DNA from: Clostridia bacterium
GTDB taxonomy: Bacteria > Bacillota > Clostridia > Christensenellales > Borkfalkiaceae
DNA length: 5,288 nt
Reading direction: 5' to 3'
NCBI GenBank assembly: GCA_017631725.1
Contig: JAGBSS010000211.1
Span: 1 to 5,288 of the forward strand
The translations under genes and the position numbers were made by a program. Below, piece by piece: positions 5,286 through 5,288 of this stretch (positions are counted from its first letter, which is position 1; each line of letters begins with the position of its first letter). The notes under the pieces were generated by a model. It saw nothing but the letters and a program-made list of their open reading frames with translations. It made no database searches and was not told the origin of the DNA.

Positions 5286-5288
5286 AGA

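Overview
The window looks like chromosomal DNA from a low-GC, AT-rich bacterium of the Bacillota, probably a gut or rumen Clostridia-type organism. The evidence is the strong A/T codon bias, the AGGAG-type ribosome sites, the TTGNNN/TATAAT promoters, and the protein set: a FliB-type flagellin lysine methylase, an XRE regulator with two membrane helices and a zinc ribbon, and a Bacillota-style cardiolipin synthase. I cannot name a genus. The standard genetic code fits all four genes.

Layout, left to right. Bases 1 to about 120 are about 55% G+C by my count (66 of 120). Read on the minus strand they encode a piece of a glycoside hydrolase family 5 (cellulase-type) enzyme that lacks its N-terminal part and runs off the left edge. 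At about base 120 the composition drops abruptly to about 22% G+C over the next 40 bases. Everything to the right is AT-rich and on the plus strand. First comes a 512-residue protein (162-1700) with one N-terminal membrane helix, a long uncharacterised middle and a C-terminal Mrr-type nuclease domain. It is followed by a strong terminator and a second terminator-like hairpin. Next is fliB (1881-2822), whose promoter lies so close to the start codon that the mRNA is predicted to be leaderless. Then comes a membrane-anchored XRE regulator (2961-3566) whose promoter is embedded in a near-perfect inverted repeat, a plausible autoregulatory operator. Last is cls (3719-5245), with its own promoter and a possible terminator at the right edge.

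Each of the four plus-strand genes appears to be its own transcription unit, with a promoter-like sequence in front. Terminators are clear after the nuclease and regulator genes, possible after cls, and not convincing after fliB. I see no tight operon and no obvious shared pathway. FliB acts on flagellin, but no flagellar gene is present. Cls makes cardiolipin in the membrane, and the XRE protein is also membrane-bound, so a link between those two is conceivable but unsupported. The most unusual item is the membrane-tethered Mrr nuclease next to the composition break and the broken GH5 gene. It could be a single-gene defence factor acquired by transfer, but nothing here proves that. No tRNA, rRNA, CRISPR array, insertion sequence or riboswitch was recognised, and no gene-free stretch exceeds 300 bases.
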